Shown piece by piece: positions 45,015-57,460 of a stretch of DNA of 64,000 bases. The notes beneath the pieces were generated by a model, which was not told the DNA's origin, searched no databases, and saw only the letters and a list, made by a program, of their open reading frames with translations. Positions within the stretch are counted from its first letter, which is position 1; every line of letters begins with the position of its first letter. The DNA comes from Liquidambar formosana. Its lineage: Eukaryota; Streptophyta; Magnoliopsida; Saxifragales; Altingiaceae. Location of the stretch: NCBI GenBank assembly GCA_039720395.1, contig CM077831.1, positions 4,568,003 through 4,632,002 on the forward strand, written 5' to 3'. A program made the translations under genes and the position numbers.

Positions 45015-48000
45015 TCAAACATGATATTTTTTCAATTGGTCCAAATTAGTTGGACGAGCGAACTCAATTCCATCTAAATCCATGAGGCGAACAGCCCCTG
45101 CTGGCAATATCTCTTTGATAATGTATGGCCCACCCCAACTTGGCTTGAATTTTCCCCGCGGATCGAACACTGGAGCTCTGATTTCTTTCAGCACTACATC
45201 CCCTTTCTTTAGACCTCGATCTTTGACATGCTTGTTGAATGCTCTGGCAACTCTCCGTTGATACCCCTGAACATGATACAGCGCCCTTAAACGCCTTTCA
45301 TCCAGCAAAGCTAACTCATCATAGCAGCTCTTAACCCAGTCCACTTCTTTTATCTGGCTCTCCACGGCAACCCTTAGTGAAGGAACCTCTAATTCAACTG
45401 GCAACACGGCCTCCATTCCATAAACTAGAGAATAAGGGGTAGCCCCTGTTGACGACCTTATTGATGTTCTGTAACCCCATAAAGCCAATGGCAACTTCTC
45501 ATGCCAGTCTGTGTGCGAGTCCGCAGTCTTCTGTAGTATCTTCTTGATGTTCTTGTTAGCTGCTTCCACCGCTCCATTAGTCTGAGGACGGTATGGTGAT
45601 GACAGATGGTGAACTATGCCGTACTTTTGCAAGAGCTCATGGGTTTCTTTCTGAAAGTGCTGGCCATTGTCTGAGATAACTTCATGCGGTACCCCATATC
45701 GATAGATGATGCTGTGCTATATGAACTGTGCTACCTTCTTGGAATTCAAGGTCTTGAAGGACGCTGCTTCCACCCACTTAGTGAAGTAGTCGATGGCAAC
45801 CAGGATGTATTCATGCCCATTTGATGCCTTTGGCTTGATCTGTCCGATGATATCTATCCCCCACACCGCGAATGGCCAAGGTGACGACATACTCGTTAAA
45901 GGCATAGAAGGCAAATGTTGTCCACTGGCGAACAGTTGGCATTTGTGGCACTTCTTGACATGTGCGTGGCAGTCTCTTTCCATGGTGGACCAATAATAGC
46001 CTAACCTCATGATTTTCTTAGCTAACATATAGCCATTCATATGCGGAGCCCCTGTCCCTTCATGGATTTCTTTAATCAGATGCTCAGCTTCCTCCTCGGT
46101 GACACACAGCAGGTGGATCCCGTCGTATGATCTCCGATATAGCTTTCCTCCACAAAGTACATAGTGACTCGCCAACCGCCTTAGGGTTTTTCTATCGATA
46201 CGAGATGCCCCTTCTGGGTATTCCCTTTCTTCAATGAACTTCTTTATGTCATGGAACCACGGACGGCCATCATTTACCTCTCCTCCTCGGATTGCACAAC
46301 AGTACACAGGCTTGTCTCGGCATTCTATCACCAACGGCTTCACATTTCCCCCTTCAGGTATCTCCACCATGGATGCTAGGGTCGCCAAGGCATCGGCGAA
46401 CTGGTTCTTGTTCCTTGAAAGGTAGTTAAATTCTATCTCTGAGAACTCCTTGGTTAGAGCTTCCAGGTAGGCATGGTAGGGTAGCAGCTTCTCATCTCGA
46501 GTTTTCCATTCCCCTTTTATCTGACAGATGATTAGCGCCGAGTCCCCGAACACTTCTAATTCTTTGATCCCCAATTCAAGTTCCGCTTCCAGTGCTAGGA
46601 TACAGGCCTCATACTCAGCAATGTTGTTGGTAGCTTCGAACCCCAACTTGACCGCCAACGGTGTAAATGCCTCTTCGGGTGAGTCCAGCAGGACTCCTAT
46701 CCCATAACCTTTCTTATTGGCTGCCCCATCGAAGTATACTCTCCAAGTTTTTCTACCAATCTCTAGCACGTCCTCATCTGGGAATTGATCGTTGAACGGA
46801 GCGGATGATGACACCGGACAGCTGGCTAGGTAGTCTGCGATGACGCTTCCCTTGATAGACTTCTGATTCACGTACTTGATGTCGAATTCATTGAGGAGAA
46901 TTGACCATCGAGCAGTTCTGAATGACAATACTGGCCTTTCTACCAGGTACTTCAACGGGTCCATGCGACTTATCAAGAACACTTCGAAGGACATCATGTA
47001 GTGCCGGAGTTTCTGCGTCGCCCATACTAGTGCCACACAAGCCTTTTCAATTGCATTGTACTTCACTTCATAGTCTGTCATTTTCTTGCTTAAGTAATAA
47101 ATGGCATTCTCCTTTGTAGACCCTTCGAGATATTGAGCTAACAAAGCTCCCGTCGCGGTTTCGGTGACCGTTAAGTATAACAAAAGCGGCGCACCTTGCC
47201 GTGGGGGAACTAAGATTAGAGGATTGCTCAAGTATCTCTTAATGGTCTCAAAGGCCTCTTGGCATTCTTCGTTCCATACTTTTGGCACACCTTTCTTAAG
47301 CAATTTGAAGATTGGTTCGCAAGCCATGGTCAAGTTGGCAATGAATCGGCTTATGTATTGAACTCTTCCCAGAAAACCCCGGATCTGCTTCTCAGTGCTA
47401 GGCGGCTCCATCTCCACAATAGCTTTTATCTTCCCTGGGTCCACTTCGATACCTCTCTGAGTGATCATAAACCCCAATAACTTGCCTGCAGTAACACCAA
47501 AAGCGCACTTCTGTGGGTTGAGACGGAGATTGTACTTTTTTGCTCGCTCTAGGAATTTCTCTAGTGCCTTGAAATGCCCTTCCCTATCCACGGACTTCAC
47601 GATCATATCATCGACGTAAACCTCGACTTCCTTATGGATCATATCATGCAATAGGGTCGTAGCTGCTCTTTGGTAAGTAGCCCCAGCGTTTCTTAAGCCA
47701 AAAGGCATTACCTTGTAACAGTACGTTCCCCATTGCGTGATAAAGGCTGTTTTCTCCATGTCTTGAGGCGCCATCTTTATCTGGTTATACCCGGAGAATC
47801 CGTCCATGAAGGAGAGGAGTGCATGTCCCACTATACTATCCACCAACACGTCGATATGGGGTAAAGGAAAGTCATCCTTAGGGCTCGTGGCGTTGAGATC
47901 TCGGAAATCGACACACATCCTTACTTTCCCATCTTTTTTAGGCACAGGCACTATATTCGACAGCCACTCGGGGTACTCCACAACTTGGAGGAAACCCGCG

Positions 48001-48393
48001 TCTAGTTGTTTAGTTACCTCTTCTTTTACTTTTAGAGCCCATTCTGGTTTTAATCTTCTGAGTTTCTGCTTTACCGGCTTCTTTAGGGAATTAGTGGGGA
48101 TATAGTGTTGCACAATATCGGGGTCGATGCCAGGCATGTCTTCATAAGACCATGCAAAAGCCATAATGTTGGCTTTCAAGAGGGAGATCATCTTTTCTTT
48201 TTCAACGGGGGAGAGGGTTTTCCCAATTTTAACTATTCTTGGCAATTCATTCGTCCCTAAGTTGATTGATTCCAATTCATCCATATTAGGTTCGGTGACG
48301 CCCCTTTTCCTTTGCTCAACGAGCTCCGGGGGGACATCGTTCCTAGGATCTATATCCATGCCATAAATATCCATAGAGGAGAGAAAAGAGACA
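45015..48393 (-). pseudogene. pol of G4 (RT, RNase H x2, integrase), nearly intact with one TAG
   Basis: The frame runs from the splice acceptor (exon from 48393; internal ATG 48374) to TAA at 45015. Counted from that ATG: RT about residues 105-300 with FMDGFSGY and YVDD (253-256); first RNase H about 398-517, whose LTVTETATG start lacks the usual catalytic Asp; second RNase H about 545-665 with the D-E-D-D set (VYFDGAA, EYEACILALE, VFGDSALI, NQFADALA); integrase zinc finger about 770-812; integrase core with GIDIIG, ISDN and EAANK; C-terminal GGPY module. One nonsense codon, TAG at 45717-45719, is CAG in G2, and the frame continues beyond it unbroken for a further 234 residues. Pol makes and integrates the DNA copy. 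With that one stop this copy should lack most of the integrase core and C terminus unless the codon is read through. Confidence 0.93.
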
Positions 48394-48564
48394 CTGCATA
48401 TATAGAGAAAGAAAGCACACTTTATTGACTAGGAATAATGGGAATGACACACAAAAGAAAGAAAGAAAACAAACAAATCTGTACCAATACTATGACTCCA
48501 CAAGGTGAGTTAAGTAGATACATCTTATTGAATTAGGGAAATATTACTAAACTAAGACACCTAC
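48394..48564 (-). other. Putative intron between gag-PR and pol of G4
   Basis: 171 nt with GTAGGT donor (inside the last Leu codon), T-rich tract and ATGCAG acceptor. Removal deletes the gag TAG (48561-48563) and joins the frames as S-F-V-S-F-L-S-S-M-D. The seven-codon stretch before the pol ATG differs from G2 at four third positions only, all silent. Alternatives are reinitiation at 48374 or stop-codon bypass. Confidence 0.7.
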
Positions 48565-51500
48565 AAGCTGCTATCAGGTAGGCCAAGGTCTTCTTCTTCA
48601 TGGATCTCCGCAATGACACCACATTCAAGGTACCAATTCAGGAATGGCACAGTAGCATGGCTAATGGATGAACCCTGGAGTTCTTCAGTGGTCGAGTCTT
48701 CCACGGTGAGGATCATGTCTTGGAACATTTCAGTCATAGCCCCCGCATCAAGGTTCTCTGCCCAGTCTTCCTCTTTCAAACTTCCATATAGATCTTGGAT
48801 AGAGTGGTACCAACTTGTCAAACTTTGAGGATTCGGCCCTTCTGTGAAGTATCTATCACCAAAACTTTTATCTGCCACGGCTGGGTTGGAACTTGGATAA
48901 AAAGTATATGTGATGTACTGCTTTATAGAAGAGTAATGGCGTGATGATTCATTCAGCTCTTTCTCAATGCATTGGACATAATCAAACCCAGATAGCGGTA
49001 TCTCTGCTGATTCAGGTTGTATCTCACATATAGGCACACCTGCGAGTTTTAATTCATAGTCCCCTTGAAGTGTTATTATGGCTCCTTCATAAGGAAACTT
49101 CACCTTTTGATGGAGTGAAGATGGCACAGCCCCAGCGGGATGGATCCAAGGTCGGCCCAACAGCAAGTTGAAACATGACGGCACATCTAACACTTGGAAT
49201 TCCACCCTAAATTCAGTGGGTCCCATGATAAGAGGCAAAGTAACTACCCCTATTACTTCTCGGCGGGTGTTGACATAAGCTCTTACGGTCTGCCCAGATG
49301 GCGTGAAATCATTGGGTCCCAAACCCAAAACAGTGGCAGTTCGGAGAGGACATACATTCAGTGCGGACCCATTGTCGATAAGAACGGTGGGAACCCTCTT
49401 CCCCATAGTGTCAATGGTCACATAGAGAGCTTGAGAATGGCTCGGCCCGCTTTTAGGTAGGTCTATATCGGTGAACACGATGGTTGAGTTCTTGGGAGTT
49501 GGATTCACCAAATGTACCAATCCCTCGGGGGATGTATCTACAGGCACTTGTATCTGATTCAGCAATTTCAGTACGGTCTGTCTATGCTTGTGTGAAGCCA
49601 TGAGTAAGCCCCAAATAGTGATGTTGGCATTGGTCTTCTTCAGCTGCCTAAGCACTTCATCCTCTTCTTCTTGCAAGCTAGGACGCCTCTGCCCTTCCAA
49701 ATCTTCCAACGGATTTTCAGATTCTAGGTGGGGAGGCTTGAAATGACGACCCCCTCTGGTTATATGGTCCAACTCATCATCGCTAGCCCATATGTCATGG
49801 ACTTCCTCGGAGTCATTCATCAAGTCATCCCATTCTATCATGTCGATGCTCTCCATCTCTGTCGGCAAGTCATCCCAGCCTGAAGGGACTATCGGCTCAT
49901 CTGATATCGGACTTGGGCTTGAGTACAGCACATAGTAATCATATTTCCCCGACGCTTCACCTAATAGGCCAACCTGAGGATCCCCTGCTTCATATCTTTC
50001 TTTCAGCTCTTGTTGGATAGATTTCTTTGGTAGCAACAAAACTTTTTGGTCAATGAGGTCTTGGATGATCTTCTTTAGTATAGAACAAGCCTCGGTGTCA
50101 TGGCCGGGTGCACGATGGTATTGGCAATATTGGTGAGGGGTTAATGGTCTTGGCTTTGGTGGAAGTGGCATGATAAGGCTGTTATTGCGGCAAATGGTGA
50201 AGAGACGGGTTAAGGTCATGGGGAGCGGAGTGTATTGTCTTATGGGATGGCGAGGGCGAGAGGATTCAACCCCAATGGCATTTATGGTGTTAGGTGGGGG
50301 TGTGTTGTTGTGTGATGGGAGAGGATTACGGGTGACATTTGGACGGGTTGGTGGTGAAATGACTTGCTTGTCAATGAGGTCTTGGACTTGGTGGCGAAGG
50401 CAAATACAGCGATTGGTGGTATGGCCTTTGGATTGGTGGTACTTGCAGTACTCATTCTCATTGTAGCTCTTGGGTAAGGGATTTGGTGGAGGTCTTGGGT
50501 CGAGTGGCTTCAATAAGTCACGACTTATGAGCTTTTCAAGGACTCTTTCGAGTGGCATGAATAGGTCAGTGAATTGGCGAGGTGGGTTGACATCATTAAG
50601 AGAAAAGGGTTGGATTGGTTGAGTTATGGTGTTGACCTCGGCATTGTTCTTCCCAGTAAAGTTTGTCTTGCGACTCCTCACTTCCTCAGTCTTGATTGTC
50701 CCATCATTGATAGCATCTTCAACCTGCGTGCCAGCCCCAATGAGAGCTTTGAAATTTGGGAAATAGTGGGCAAATAGGTGCTTGTGATACACGGGCAGCA
50801 GGTTCTTAACCACTAACTGAATTTGGTCCTCCTCATTCGGCCTATCCGTCATTCTCGACGCCTTTTGTCTCCATCTTGTAATGTAAGCGGAGAAAGTTTC
50901 ATGAGCCCCTTGCTTGGTAGTTTCTAGGTCCCTTCGAGTAACGTCCACCTCTGTGTTATACTTGTAGTGCTCTGAAAACTCATTGCATATGTCTTCCCAA
51001 GTCCGGGTTCTATTCTCATCCAAGGATAAGAACCATTTCAAAGCAGAAGTGGCCAAGGTTTCATGGAACATTTGAGCTAAAAGCTCGTCAGTAGCCCCTC
51101 GAGGGTGCATAGCTCGCACGTACATCTTCAAATGAGTCTTAGGGCAACCCGTCCCATCGAACTTTTCTAACTCCGGCATCTTGAATTGTAGTGGAATACG
51201 AGCCGTTGGAAACAGGGATAGAGTCTGCACATCGACCATGTCATCAGCCCTGCGAATCCTTTTTATGGTTCTCTCCAAAGCTTCTACCTTGCTAGCTAAC
51301 ACGGAATCACTGCTAGTACCTTTCCCCTTGGCTTCCCCTTCTAGGTCGGTGACCTCAGGTTTCGAGCTACTTTCCCCCCTTGTCTTGGTGTTCTCATTGG
51401 ATTGAGGTCCCTCTTCGGTGCCAGCCCCATGAGGTATACCCGAGGAATGGGCCTTAGAGCCATTTTGTTCAAGATCCGCCATCTTCTGTTGGTTCTCTTG

Positions 51501-51614
51501 AGCCATTTTCAATGCGGTATCGGATGTCTCGGCAGTATGATCAAGCTTGGCCATGATGGCTTTCAGGCAAGCCTCAAGGTCGAAGTGCCCCTCACTAGTT
51601 CTTTCGTCGGCCAT
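48565..51614 (-). CDS. gag-protease polyprotein of G4
   Basis: Uninterrupted frame of about 1017 residues to the TAG at 48561-48563. Order: charged N terminus, retrotransposon gag domain (about 50830-51150; ALKWFLSLDENRTRTW, DVTRRDLETTKQG), two CX2HX4HX4C zinc knuckles (50411-50455 and 50088-50135), acidic linker, aspartic protease with VLIDNGS (near 49376) and LLLGRPWIHPAG. Gag packages the RNA and protease cleaves the polyprotein. The ATG at 51614 (MADERTS) is shared with G2; the frame is open without ATG to 51680 and beyond, and LAWIRN just upstream is also shared, so an earlier non-ATG start is possible. DNG in place of DTG and CHHC in place of CCHC occur in both copies. Confidence 0.93.
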
Positions 51615-51680
51615 GTCTGTCTGATGGGTGGACTCAACACTCACTAGGCGCCCTTGTGGATTGCGGATCCAAGCCAGCAC

Positions 51681-52468
51681 GTCTATGGATAGAAAAGTTT
51701 TAACCTTTAGCCTAAGGATCTGTCCTAAACCTCCATATTTTCCTTAATGAATTCGGTCTCTACACCATGTTCAATTAATTCATTCCTTTTATCCAATTAC
51801 CTTTACAGGGGTCATGGATTAAGGGTATGTTTTAAAGAATAGGGCATAGAGTCCTTCAATTAGGTTTAATTAATCCCCTAGGACTAGCACATCACAAACA
51901 TAGCTTTACATCCTATTTCCTTAATTTATTCCTCCTAACCCATGGCCTTAACGAAGGCTAGGGTTTAAAGGTCTATATTAAGGGCATAAGATATAAAGCC
52001 TCACACCACAAACACGGCATAGCATCATTACAAACAATTGTGGGTGCATAAAGGTGAGACTGTAGTGTCCTACAAGTCTGTCTATATGGACTAATGATAA
52101 GGGTAGGCTAGGGTCCTTCACTTGCTTGAGCAATCCTTATACCTAACCACATGTGGCATCAGGAACGCCGCGTGGGTCCAGCAGTACGTGATTAACTCAT
52201 TTAATATACCCAAGGGCAAGCCCAAGGGTACTAGGCAAGAGAGGTTGATAGCTTTCGCCCCAACACATGGAATCAGGAAAACCAAGGTTGAGACTAGGCC
52301 GATCGTTGGCAAGGATACATCGAGGGACATCGATCCTAACATGCAAGAGTTTGCGCACACAATGCAATAAATGAAAGCACACAATCAAGCGGATGCAATG
52401 TGATTGATTTTAATTAAACATAAGAAATTAACCTAGCCCATTTAAACTTTATAGAGTCTAGCCCACAA
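51681..52468 (-). other. 5' untranslated leader of G4
   Basis: Leader between primer site and gag, with the same conserved blocks as the G2 leader. Frames of 80-90 codons on both strands near 52120-52380 have no family I recognise; the minus-strand one is partly shared with G2 (ITYCWTHA, HVVRYKD) but interrupted there. Confidence 0.55.
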
Positions 52469-52470
52469 GT

Positions 52471-52487
52471 CCCCAGTGGAGTCGCCA
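52471..52487 (-). other. Primer-binding site of G4 (tRNA-Arg type)
   Basis: TGGCGACTCCACTGGGG on the minus strand, three bases from the 5' LTR. Identical to the G2 site over this length. Confidence 0.82.
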
Positions 52488-53370
52488 AACTGTGAACCCC
52501 GGAAATTGGGCCAACGAGGGATTGGAAAGAAAATGGGTTTGAAAAAGAAAAAGGAAAGGAGTCGCCACCTTATTTTTTAAAGGAAACAAGGAAAACCCTA
52601 AAAATAGTTTGTTTTAGGAAAACAATTTGAATGACTCCATAAAAAAGGAAAGGCAAAAACCAATCTTTTGAAAACCAAAGAAATCGGGGATTCGGAGGCT
52701 AAGTTATGACATGGGAAGGTTCTAGGCAAAGCCTATAGGCACCCATGTCACCCTTTCGGTCTCTCAGTTCATTTGGGCTAAATTAAAGTCTTTCCATACA
52801 AAAATCAGCAAGTATATCATCACAAGAATTGCATGCATATCATATATTTCATTCATCCATCCATGCATAATAAGCAAATAAAAACAGAAAATAAAAAGAA
52901 GAAAAGAAAACATAAATAAACCTAGGATGCTTGGATCCTAGAACGGACTTGAGCCTCACGAAGAGCGCCTACGTACCATGCAACGAAATACATGGATCAA
53001 AGTCCACGTAGTTCGATTAGAACTAAGGTTAAACCCTAATACAAACCTATGGTAAAAACCCTAGGTTTCCTTATTTGATCAAAAGAGTTGAATTTGATAG
53101 AAAGTTTGATTTTAGGAAAGAAATCCACAAAATGGAAACTTTAATAAAAACCAGAATTTTGTTGGTTAAGGAAACCTCTAATTAAACCATAGGACTTGTA
53201 TTAAAAATTAACCCTAGATAGGGAGAAGAGAATGAGTTAAGAAGAAAGGTGAATTGGGGCACCTTCACACCCACTTACCTGAGCGCAATTAGCTCCAAGC
53301 ATTTAGCCATTTCAGACATAAGCAGCCCTATTTGCCATAGGACAAATACCACACCTATTTGCACCCTTAC

Positions 53371-55027
53371 TGTTGGGAATCGAAGAAGAGGGAAAAATTG
53401 AAGTGCGGAATATAAAAATTTTTCCTACGATTCCCAATCCCATGAATCTAACTATGCATAACACAAAATCAAACCCTAACTACAAAGAGGGTTAGAACAC
53501 TTACAGAATTTTTGTCTTCTCCTTTTTGCTCCAAGCTTTGATTCTGGACAGCGGTGAATGAGCAGCCCAAGTGTGCTGCCTCCAACGGTATCCACACCTA
53601 GCTAGAGCTTCAAGTCTTTCTTTCTTCTTCCTTGTTGTTGCTAGAGGTGGAGAAGAGAGAAAGAGAGAAGAGAGCCTCCAAGGGGCTGGACGGCTAGGGT
53701 TTTTTGTGGAAGCCTCTTATGCCATGTCACACATAAGTGTGACTTATATAGGCAGCCCACTAAAGGGGGCTGGCCATGGGGAAGAAACCCTAATAGGGTT
53801 ATGTGTAATTACTCTTAATTGCACATTAACCCCTATTATTTGTATCAAATACAAATAGGCCTATAAAGAACTATTCTTTATTCACTAAAACCCTTTCTCT
53901 CATAAACTTTAAAGCCCTTCTTGCATGATCAGTGTGTGACCCATTGGGTTCACATCATTAAGTAGTAGGAATAGCATGAGGTGTGCACAATGGAACTCTT
54001 TCCATTTAGGGTCTAATTGGAACTCCTTCCAATTCCCTAATTGATTATAACTCACTTATATCAATTAGGGCTTATACTAACCATGAGTAACACCTAGCAT
54101 ATGGCTCATGGTGTGGTCCTTAATGAGGTGAATAGTCATTTACAAAGAACCCTTCTGTTATAGTTTATAGGTTACAATTGCATCCTTCCTTCAACACAAT
54201 GTCTCCAATTGAACTAATAGGACATGGAAGTCTGTCAAGTCCCTAGTTCAATTACTTTATACTCATTCATAGATATCAACTCATTGATGAACTCATGAAA
54301 CTCTTTTCATATTCATCCTACCATGGCCATGGATTTAATGAGTTATATTATGAATGCTATATGAGACATTCTCTCTCTTTTTCCTAAGAGTGATGGATCC
54401 CTTGTTGATCACTCACATGCCTTCATACACATAGCAGTAGGGCCAATGAACACCTTTGCAGACCCCTGAATAGGATCTGCACTTAGTGTTATCAAACTTC
54501 TAAAGCTACATGCATAAGGCAACTATGGTGTCTCAGGTCTAAGGATTACTTGTACCACTATAACAATGAGAAACTGATTGACAGGCAGGTTAAAACTCCA
54601 TTCAGTTTATCTCATATCTTTGGTCACATTCAGTGTACCTATTCTTATAATAGGCACCCACTTGTTGGTTGTAGTGTCTCCACACAAATAGCTTGAGACT
54701 AGCTATCCTCCTATAGAGTCAACCTAACAAGTGCTAGTCCTATGGTTCATTACTGTCCATCATAGTGAACCTTCAACTAGGAATGCTTAAGGAGTTTAGT
54801 ACAGAGATATATCTATAGTCTCAAAATTACAACTCTTTGTAATTCCATATTCTCAACTCTAACTCCATGGACATATTATGTAAATATAAATGATGCATAT
54901 AAACATAATAGAATAAGCCCTTTTATTAAATCAATAATAAATGTGACATACATAAATGAAATCAAATGATTGTTCCTAATCCCTAAACAATCATCTCTAT
55001 GATTGGCTCTAGGGCATAATCCTAACA
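53371..55027 (-). repeat. Copia solo LTR in 5' LTR of G4
   Basis: 1657 bp, TGTTGGGAATC to AATCCTAACA, TSD CTTAC at 53366-53370 and 55028-55032. It is of the C1 family and younger than the G4 insertion, because the G4 3' LTR lacks it. Confidence 0.95.
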
Positions 55028-56107
55028 CTTACAAGTGCTCAAAACCATGCAAAAACACTAACATGCAAATCTGGACTGAATAGTATTATGGCCTAAAAAT
55101 CATCCACTAAGCATGCTAACAGCAACACAGCGAACAATAATAAGTCCTAACATATTCCTAGAACCATATCATGCATAAAAACCCTAAAACATACTAACAT
55201 GCATGCAAAACTATCATGTTTACTCCATATGAAAAAAATATACAGCAAACACGAAGAAAAACCAAATAAAAAAGTCTACTTTATCATGCTATATGAAAAC
55301 AAACACGAAACAATGACTCTAAAACCCTAAACTCACAAATATGCTTAAAAACATACAAAACATACTTTAATCATGCTAAAACCAAACTAAACAGAAATTA
55401 AATCATGCATATTAACTAACTAAAGCAATATAACATGATGAAAATCCTAACTCTAACATGCAATGACACTAATCTTAGCACAAGGACAAGCAGGAGCACA
55501 AGAATCATAACTATGCATTAAAAACCTAAAGGACAGCCCTAAAGCATGCTAAACAGTAGATAAAAAATAGATATTCCATGTATATTAACTAGCTAGAGTG
55601 TTAATACATGATAAAAAGTCACCTTTAACATGCAATAAGCCTAACCCATATGAGAACCTAGTTTAAGCTTGAATAGAGAAGGAGAATACCTTAGGAAGTG
55701 GCTCCCCTTGTATTTGTAGTGAATCAAACCAACACGAATCCTCCTCTTTGTCAAAGTGGTATCACAGCAAAGAGATCAAAACTCACTCAACTTTGAAAAG
55801 AAATAGAAAACAAAAAGAGAACAAGAGAAAAGAAAAAGTGATTCTCGTCACTTTGCAGCAGCAGCAACTTCAATCGCGTTTTTGGGTATGAAAACGTTGG
55901 ATTTGGACAAAGCTTGTGAAATACAAAGTTGTAGAGAATTGAATTATCTTTCTAACAAGACCAATTTCATCAAATTCTCACTTCGGATGAAAAAGTTATG
56001 ATTAAAATACGACTGCTGGTTTTCAGAAAATCTGCTGCTGAATTATGACGAATTTCACTCCCTCCAAACCCTCTTCTCCTCTTTTTTGTTTAAAGACATT
56101 AAGAGAG

Positions 56108-56115
56108 TATTTATA
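56108..56115 (-). promoter_or_regulatory. TATA box of G4 5' LTR
   Basis: TATAAATA on the minus strand. This is the promoter copy that would drive the element; the solo LTR lies downstream of it, in transcribed R/U5. Confidence 0.65.
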
Positions 56116-56912
56116 GCTGAAATCTGGAGTTTCCCTTTCCTTCCTGGACTAGGTTTTCTTGGAGAATAATCAAAAGGTATTTTATAATGATAAAAGACTT
56201 CTAATCTGAATAGGAAAAGGAAATTGTCTTTTATAAAAATTGGGAGACTGACCGCTAACACGCATGCACATGTATCGTATGTGCGTACACACACTCATCA
56301 CATACGTACACGTGTTAGTGTCATGATAAAAATGGCTAATTTAATAAAATAATTTTCTTTTCATTTTAACCAAAAATCTCATGCTGTGATTCGCACTAAT
56401 TCTTCAAGGATAATCCGTAAATAACCACACTAAACTCATCATCAGGGCCACGGGACTTAAGATGAACTTCATGAAACACTTTTGAGGGTAAAATGATGAC
56501 TAATGAAAGTCAATTTGAAAAGATTTGGTTGGTAATTGTGAGTCAATTAGAGCTAACCCAAGGAAGGGTTAATTAACCAACTTGAACTACATCGAGCCAT
56601 TTTAATCCCGAGCCATTGACTTACCAAATTGACACTAAAAATACCTCTTATGCATCCATATGAACTCCAATTGACAATTTGGAGATCATTCCAAGGTCAA
56701 ATGAAAAGTTTGGGACTTAAAAGACGATTATGCCCCTCAAGTCACAAAAGCTCTTATTATCCCTCAAGATCAACTCCAATTTGAACCAAAATTCATATCC
56801 ATTGTCCTTGTGACTCTAGAAAACTAATGCAAGTGACTAGACTCAAAAACAAAACAAAAACATGCATGAAATGATGAGCCCTAGTAAGGTGGTGCAAAAA
56901 TGGGGTGTGACA

Positions 56913-57460
56913 GTGGGCTCAAGCTTGTTCATATGAAAATTCATTATGAACAGCCCAAATGAATCAGGAAGGGACTGCAATATAATGTCTGAACACATAT
57001 CAGCTTCAATGATCACATCAAGCTTTTCAAGCTGCTCGATATGGTTGATCATTTTCAAGGTGTGATCAGTCACAGACGAACCCTCATTCATCCTTGCCTT
57101 GAATAGATCCTTGACAATATTGTACTTTGCGGTCCTACTTTGCTCCCCATACAACTCTTGTAAGTGGAGAAAGATATCGCGAGCACTTTTCATGGACTCA
57201 TGTTGCTTCTGAAGCTCAGGGCTCATGGATGCCATCATATAGCATCTTGCCTTCAAATCGTCGTCCATGCGCTTCTGAAAAGCGTCTCTCTCTTGCTGAG
57301 TTGCAGTCTCAGCCAATGCCTCAAGAAGTGTGCCATCAAGTGTGTAGGTAATCTTTTCGGAAGTTAAAACTATTTTTAAGTTCCTCAGCCAATCAAGATA
57401 GTTTGGTCCAGTCAAACGGTTGATGTCCAATATTTTGGATAGCGGGTTGAGATGAGCCAT
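56913..57460 (-). CDS. gag of C2, N-terminal part (UBN2-type), separated by G4
   Basis: ATG at 57460. Copia gag with GPNYLDWLRNLKIVL, MMASMSPELQKQ, LQELYGEQSRTAKY, HIEQLEKL and ILQSLPDSF motifs. At 56913 it runs into G4 and resumes at 37722 in the same frame (EPT then LPELHNLL). The complete gag would be 290 residues, usual for this class, and unbroken apart from the insertion, while the pol of the same element is decayed. Confidence 0.88.

Larger units (their letters stand above)
37728..56912 (-). mobile_element. Gypsy/Tat retrotransposon G4, full length, recent
   Basis: TGTGAACCCC to GGGGTGTGACA, TSD GTGGG at 37723-37727 and 56913-56917, inserted in C2 gag. On its own strand: 5' LTR (52491-56912, holding a solo LTR), primer site, leader, gag-PR, intron, pol, antisense DUF7745 gene, hairpin array, polypurine tract, 3' LTR (37728-40516). 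About 13 substitutions and two indels separate the LTRs by eye, so the insertion is young. It carries no PMD gene, unlike G1, G3 and G5. Confidence 0.95.
52491..56912 (-). repeat. 5' LTR of G4, interrupted by a Copia solo LTR
   Basis: TGTGAACCCC to GTGTGACA. Removing the solo LTR and one CTTAC leaves about 2760 bp, against 2789 in the 3' LTR. It has the same replaced U3 and TATAAATA at 56108-56115. Confidence 0.94.

Noticed and set aside
45717..45719. In-frame TAG in G4 integrase as a programmed readthrough site
   Set aside because: G2 has CAG here; a chance C-to-T change is simpler, and the position inside the integrase core is not a domain border.
52122..52370. 82-codon plus-strand frame in the G4 leader
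   Set aside because: On the wrong strand for a leader ORF, no family, and not kept in G2.
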